A stretch of DNA of 64,000 bases from Gordius sp. MW1. Taxonomy: Eukaryota; Nematomorpha; Gordioida; Gordea; Gordiidae. The DNA lies in assembly GCA_964036665.1 (NCBI GenBank), contig OZ038526.1:28582001-28646000 (forward strand), given 5' to 3'. Below, piece by piece: positions 59,430-64,000 of the stretch (positions are counted from its first letter, which is position 1; every line of letters begins with the position of its first letter). The position numbers and the translations under genes were made by a program. The notes under the pieces were generated by a model that worked only from the letters and a program-made list of their open reading frames with translations, ran no database searches and was not told the origin of the DNA.

Positions 59430-60044
59430 CCGTGTATATTTTTGTGACTTTTTGGTTTAATATGCTAAAAGGTAGGCAAAGGGTGTGCTTTTAATACATC
59501 TTAAATTTCAGAAAGATTTAGTTTAATACAAAATAAATATTTTGATTCTTTTATTTACTTTCCTCCGTTTCGAACACCTTTTTTTTGATAATTAGACATC
59601 GACCCTGAACTTACATATTCAATTTTAAGCCAGTTTTTATTTATTACTATGTTTATTCCGTAAACCATCATATAAATAGCGATAACACTCTCGTAAAAGT
59701 GTAGATTTTGGTTGGGTAATAATAAGAGTTATAGTATTTGGTGTAAAAGTAAGTAATAAGGGGATAATACAATTTTGATCATAACCCTTGATACAACAAA
59801 CTGTGACCATTATAAATGTATGTCTTTGCTCCGATGAATTCTAACTAATTACACGAAGGAGGAAGGGAATGGTGTAGAATGATAAAAATCGTGCAGCAAT
59901 AGTAAAAGTTGTTTCTCGCGCATACGCTCTAAGTTTACCGGGAAGGACCGAGGTCTTAAAAATCATTTTTCGAAGGTTAAAAATAGTGGAATGATTCGCA
60001 TGCATTTCCAAAAATAAAATAAATAACACCCACGACGTCTATAC

Positions 60045-60248
60045 CAGTGTTGTAAAAACGGCTGGGTTTTGTTTATCCGACCTTCGGTTTAACTAAGACT
60101 AACCATCAACTTTGGTCTGTTTTTCAAATTTTGACTAAGCCTAGTGGTCGACTAAGAAAAATAGACCAAAAAATCTTTAGTCTGTTTACGTTTAGTCGAT
60201 TGAAACCAAAGGCCGACCAAACAAAACCCAGCCGTTTTTACAACACTA
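60045..60248. mobile_element. Family B hAT-like MITE, best-preserved copy
   Basis: It starts CAGTGTTGTAAAAACGGCTG and ends CAGCCGTTTTTACAACACTA, with the exact 8-bp duplication GTCTATAC (60037-60044, 60249-60256). The arms include TGGTCGACTAAG-type modules and are inverse over most of the 204 bp. It sits between the two convergent genes. Confidence 0.93.
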
Positions 60249-60319
60249 GTCTATACAATAACAATTTGTAAATTTGCCCTTAAGAGGGAAGGGGGGCGGG
60301 TGGGCAAAACAAGTAAATA

Positions 60320-63300
60320 TTAGTGCGGGGACGAAGGGCTGATAGATCGTTCTGGTGAAATGGAGGGACATTTGATTTCGAGTAGTGACGGTTGTGTTTC
60401 GAGAATTATTAGCAAGAGTTTGTCGATGTAATTTTTGAGGCGATGATTCTCCTTTTCCAATTTCGCAATCTTTAATGCAGTATTCTAAGTCCGACAAAAT
60501 GACGGCAGAATTAAACTTTAAAAATACGTATAATTATGGCTTTGGAGTGAACTAACAATAGACTTATTAGGTATCTTAATGAGTATTCCTTAACAAACTT
60601 ACAGAGTCCATATTTAATAACTAATTTTAAAAGGTGAAATTTTAATTAATAAGCTTTTGATATTATAAGTATAGTTAATCGTAGTGGTAATGTAATTTTA
60701 AGTATAAAACCTTAAACTCTTCCTCAATTACATGTTTTAACGATTGATTGACTGGCAATAATAACTTTGACGATTTAATTACGATTATTGCTAAAATTCA
60801 ACCTAATAGCAAATCTATAGAGCGCCATACAAATGACTTTGGTCAATTTTTTATAAACCGACCCGATAGCACTTACATTTTTAGAACCCTAACCCTAAAA
60901 AGCATTTGAATATTTTCAAACCTAACCAAAGACATCTACTCCACTATTAACCTAAAAATAACAATCAAATTTGATGCATTTTTTTGCATTATAATATTTC
61001 TTCTTTTTCAATTATGCTCTTAATTTCAAATAAATTGATGTTATATAAGACATAAATAAAATATGGGGTAAAAGATAGCAATTAACCTCAGCGTCAGTCT
61101 TTGCACCAACACCGTTGTTGGCATCATTATTTTCGTAGCGGGAAATTTCGCGTTCCAAATTGTTGGAACCAGATCGACTTCGATCTCCGTGCCCATTCAT
61201 AGTCCCAAACCCAAACTCTAAATCTGAAGATTGCGTGAGGCCACTAAATCTCCGATCCATTATGTTGTGCATAAGTTCCTCTTTTTGATTCTTCAAATCC
61301 CGTTTATCCTAAGCAAAAATTGATATCATTCTATGCATTTGATAGAAATGTAGGTACACACAAATAAATAAAAATATTAAATTTCCCCATTTATAAAGAT
61401 TCAAATAATAATAAAAATACTTAAAACAATATATTTTTATATAAAATCTAATTATAACACACCAATAGAATTATGGAAATGGCTTAGCAAAACGATGAAA
61501 AAAGTGTTTATAGCCCGAATAAAAAGCCAGCATTTAATTAAAAAAAAGAGTACAAATAAATTTTTGTAATAATCTTATCTTTCAATTCAATATTCACCCT
61601 AACGAACTAACGCACTTAGGATCTCCCATAGGAGGCTCACACCCTTGTAACAAGTTATTAACAGAGATAATACAAAAACTAGTAGTAATCAAACCCCTCC
61701 TTTCTTACTTGCCAGCCCACCAGGCTTTCTTTTTAATTAATAACTGCTAATCTGTACCTAAGATAAATCATATCTTCAGGTCATCCATCATTTTTAAATC
61801 CCAGTGCTCTATCTTTATTCGACCAAAAACTCAAAGATGTTGTCGAGGAAATCACAAACCTTTCTTTTACAGGGTCCCAATGGAAACAAGCGAGTCTCCC
61901 CACAAAATATGGCGGTTTGGGCCTGAGATCACCCTCTCTAGTAGCTTTATCGGCCTTCGTCTCGAGTCGACTTTCAGCCAACCAATCATCGACAAAATAA
62001 TCGATCAACCAGATCCCTCCACCCAAATCGCTCTCGACATGTGAAGTTCTCTGTCCGACCCTAACACTCCATTCCCTACCATAACCTCTCAAAAAAATTG
62101 GAACACTCCTCTCTACGACCATGCCCTTAAAATTCTTATATCGGGCGCATCGTTGGAGGAGTTACCAGCTTTAAGAAGTTGTGTATCAAGTTCCGGCCAC
62201 GAGTGGTTAGAGGCCATCCCAAGTCGGACTCATGACCTTCAACTCTCCAACGAGTTCAGGATTGCAACAGGACTCCGCCTAGGATGTGATATATTTGCCT
62301 CTCATCAATGCAACTTATGTGGCTCATCCATTGGTACAAAAGGTCACCACGGCCTGCATTGCAAATTTAATAAAGCCGATTTCTACGGCACACATCTGTT
62401 AATGCTCTTCTACAGAAGACATTCAAAAAGGCGGGCTTTCCCTCCCAATTGGAGCCTAATGGTCTATGCCTTAGCGACAAGAAGAGACCTGATGGACAGA
62501 CCCTCATCCCATGGACAAAAGGGCTATGCTTAGCTTGGGACTACACGTGTCCGGACCCTTTTGCTCCCTCAAACCAAAACAAAGACCCCCTTGTTGATTC
62601 TGAAAGATCTAAGTCCGCTAAATACGCAGAACTTAATTCCACACCGCTCTTCTCCCCTAAAGTGACCACTACCCTTACAACAATAGGTCCTAAAACCCAA
62701 GCCCTTCTGAAAGAATTGAGACGCCGTATAGCTGCTAATACCCTTGACAATAGGGAAACTATTTTCATTAAACAGAAAATCGGAATCATTATTTGTCATT
62801 TCAATGCTATCGCAATTTTCGAATGTTTACCTCGCATATGATTTTTATAGTTTCATTTAATAAAAAAAAATGAATAATTGCAATTATCTACTAAAGAAAA
62901 AATCAATTTATAAGACAGGTCGGAAACCGAAATAAGGTTTGTGGATTCAAATCAAACGCAGATATTTCATTGAGGTTTAAACAATCAAAATACCCGTTAT
63001 AAGGCGCAGTTACATTTATTAAATAATATTATAAAAAAATTCCCCCTGCTATTTAATATATGGAATTATACAAGGCTAAGCTAGAAAAATTACTTCGCGT
63101 ATTTTCAATACTAATTCTCGAAGTTTTAACAGATATTCTTTGGGATCCAACTCTTCTAAATCTCCCTTATCGTCAAAAGGATTTGATAGGGAGACACCGT
63201 GGTGGGAGTCATTAGTTGATATATCCTTTAAAATATCCTCCAATTCAAGCAAGGATTTGTTGATATCGGTTACGAACTGCGTAAAATAAGCATAACACAA

Positions 63301-63939
63301 TAATGAGTAACATTAAAATTTAAACTCCTCCAGGCAGTGGCGTATTTAGAGGGGGAGGGGAAGGGCAAAAAGGCTATGCGAGGCCAGTGGGCCTTAAAAT
63401 CGCTGGCCATCTCGACCCCCTCCAGCACTCTCGGTTTTATATCCCCTGTGCCCCCCCCCTAACGCTAGAAGTGCAAAGATGTTCAAAGCCATCTGTATGA
63501 GTATAAAATTTGAAATCTGCTGCAAATACTAAAAATGAGGCTTAAATAAACATCTGAATGGGTAATAAAAGTATAACCTGTATTCAGACTTAAAGAGCTA
63601 ATTTTGGCTTAAAATTGCAGGCTTCCCTAGAAAACTTCCTCAATTTATTTCAGTGTTAATATTAACTTTTTCAATTATTTTCACGGTGAATTTTTAATAA
63701 ATTAGCGATATTTATCAATAAGATATTTTTTAGACTCTAAATTTCTAAAATTTCATGTAATATGCAATAAAAGTTATAAATATACACGGATTATTGCTAA
63801 CCATTTTTTGAACCATATCACCCCTCCCGACTTTGGTTACGATTCTATTCAATTTATCCCGGGCCTCGTTCAAGTCTTGCTGTAAGGATTCATTCGTTTC
63901 TCGTGTTAGGGCTATCTCTTTGGATACTTCGCTATTTTC
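60320..63939 (-). CDS. Rab11 family-interacting protein-like, C-terminal exons
   Basis: Four exons read downward: 63802-63939, 63094-63276, 61087-61308 and 60320-60484 (stop TAA). Every junction is phase 0, giving 235 residues; the N-terminus lies beyond the right edge. Exon 1 is a coiled coil (SLQQDLNEARDKLNRI). Exon 2 has LLELEDILKDI, an NPF motif (SNPFDD) and an acidic/leucine stretch. Exon 3 starts with a K/E-rich helix and then a Gly/Ser-rich linker. Exon 4 is KIAKLEKENHRLKNYIDKLL followed by IILETQPSLLEI. That is the pattern of the C-terminal Rab11/Rab25-binding helix (FIP-RBD): a coiled coil, YID, a hydrophobic run, then E-x-x-P-x-LLE. In the family this helix dimerises and recruits Rab11 vesicles of the recycling endosome; NPF motifs can bind EHD proteins. 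The subclass cannot be told without the N-terminus. Confidence 0.83.
61787..62870 (+). pseudogene. LINE 3' fragment with CCHC and PDG endonuclease-like domain
   Basis: In one frame is FTGSQWKQASLPTKYGGLGL with RSPSLVALSAFVSSRL, the end of a reverse transcriptase-type ORF. After frame breaks, 62153-62530 gives CNLCGSSIGTKGHHGLHC, a CxxC-x8-HxxxC zinc knuckle. After another shift comes KRPDGQTLIPWTKGLCLAWD, a PD-x-D pattern like restriction-like endonuclease LINEs, then KSAKYAEL and FIKQKIGIIICHFNA. It ends in an A-rich tail near 62870. It lies antisense in the large intron of the Rab11-FIP-like gene and is inactive (at least two frameshifts and a stop). Confidence 0.78.
63336..63470. mobile_element. 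GGCAGTGGCGTA element fragment
   Basis: GGCAGTGGCGTATTTAGAGG followed by a G-rich arm, and a C-rich arm ending CCCCCCCCTAACGC, recall family A in design but have a different end. It lies in an intron of the Rab11-FIP-like gene. No duplication is identified. Confidence 0.4.
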
Positions 63940-64000
63940 CTGCCCGTCAAAATTCAACGTTAAGTTTCAATAATTAAATTTGACTAACATTTTTTAAATT

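Noticed and set aside
60880..60900. CCCTAACCCTAA-like words suggesting a telomere
   Set aside because: Only two or three units, inside ordinary intergenic DNA; not a telomeric array.
61781..62122. 113-codon minus-strand ORF
   Set aside because: It is antisense to the LINE fragment, whose plus-strand frames match retroelement motifs.

Overview
This is an A+T-rich, intron-containing animal (metazoan) genomic window. Genes are split into short exons with GT..AG junctions whose reading phases match. Three of the four genes belong to animal families: an ADAM/ADAMTS-type metalloprotease, a MAP2K4/MKK4 kinase and a Rab11-FIP-type adaptor. The spaces between and inside genes are packed with short DNA transposons and decayed retroelements. 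Nothing in the sequence fixes the phylum; it reads like an invertebrate genome.

Layout. (1) About 1-7.3 kb, minus strand: six exons of an ADAM/ADAMTS-like reprolysin covering the propeptide. The protease domain lies beyond the left edge and the signal-peptide exon was not found. (2) 7.3-28 kb: no recognised gene; miniature DNA transposons, an hAT transposase remnant (19.5-20.2 kb) and an RTE-like LINE (20.4-24.4 kb) split by a 1.65-kb insertion. (3) 28.0-31.06 kb, minus strand: an almost complete kinase domain and C-terminus of MAP2K4 in nine exons, with the N-terminal exon(s) not found. (4) 31-53 kb: a decayed second LINE, then an extremely dense field of transposons, above all a family with GGGCGTAGCCAG ends and G-run/C-run arms. 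It also holds a GC-rich hairpin array (43.6 kb) and a large tandem array (45.65-46.83 kb). (5) 53.05-58.92 kb, plus strand: seven phase-matched exons of a low-complexity protein I do not recognise, open at its 5' end. (6) 60.3-63.9 kb, minus strand: the last four exons of a coiled-coil protein ending in a Rab11-FIP-like Rab-binding helix. A LINE fragment lies antisense in its large intron. Genes 5 and 6 converge, with stops 1.4 kb apart.

The genes are not an operon and show no shared pathway beyond general signalling and membrane traffic. The most informative structure is the transposon stratigraphy: at least six families of short elements have clean 8-9-bp target-site duplications (hAT-like), several are nested in one another, and one sits immediately behind the 5' splice site of a MAP2K4 exon. 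No operon, CRISPR array, complete rRNA or intact tRNA gene was seen.
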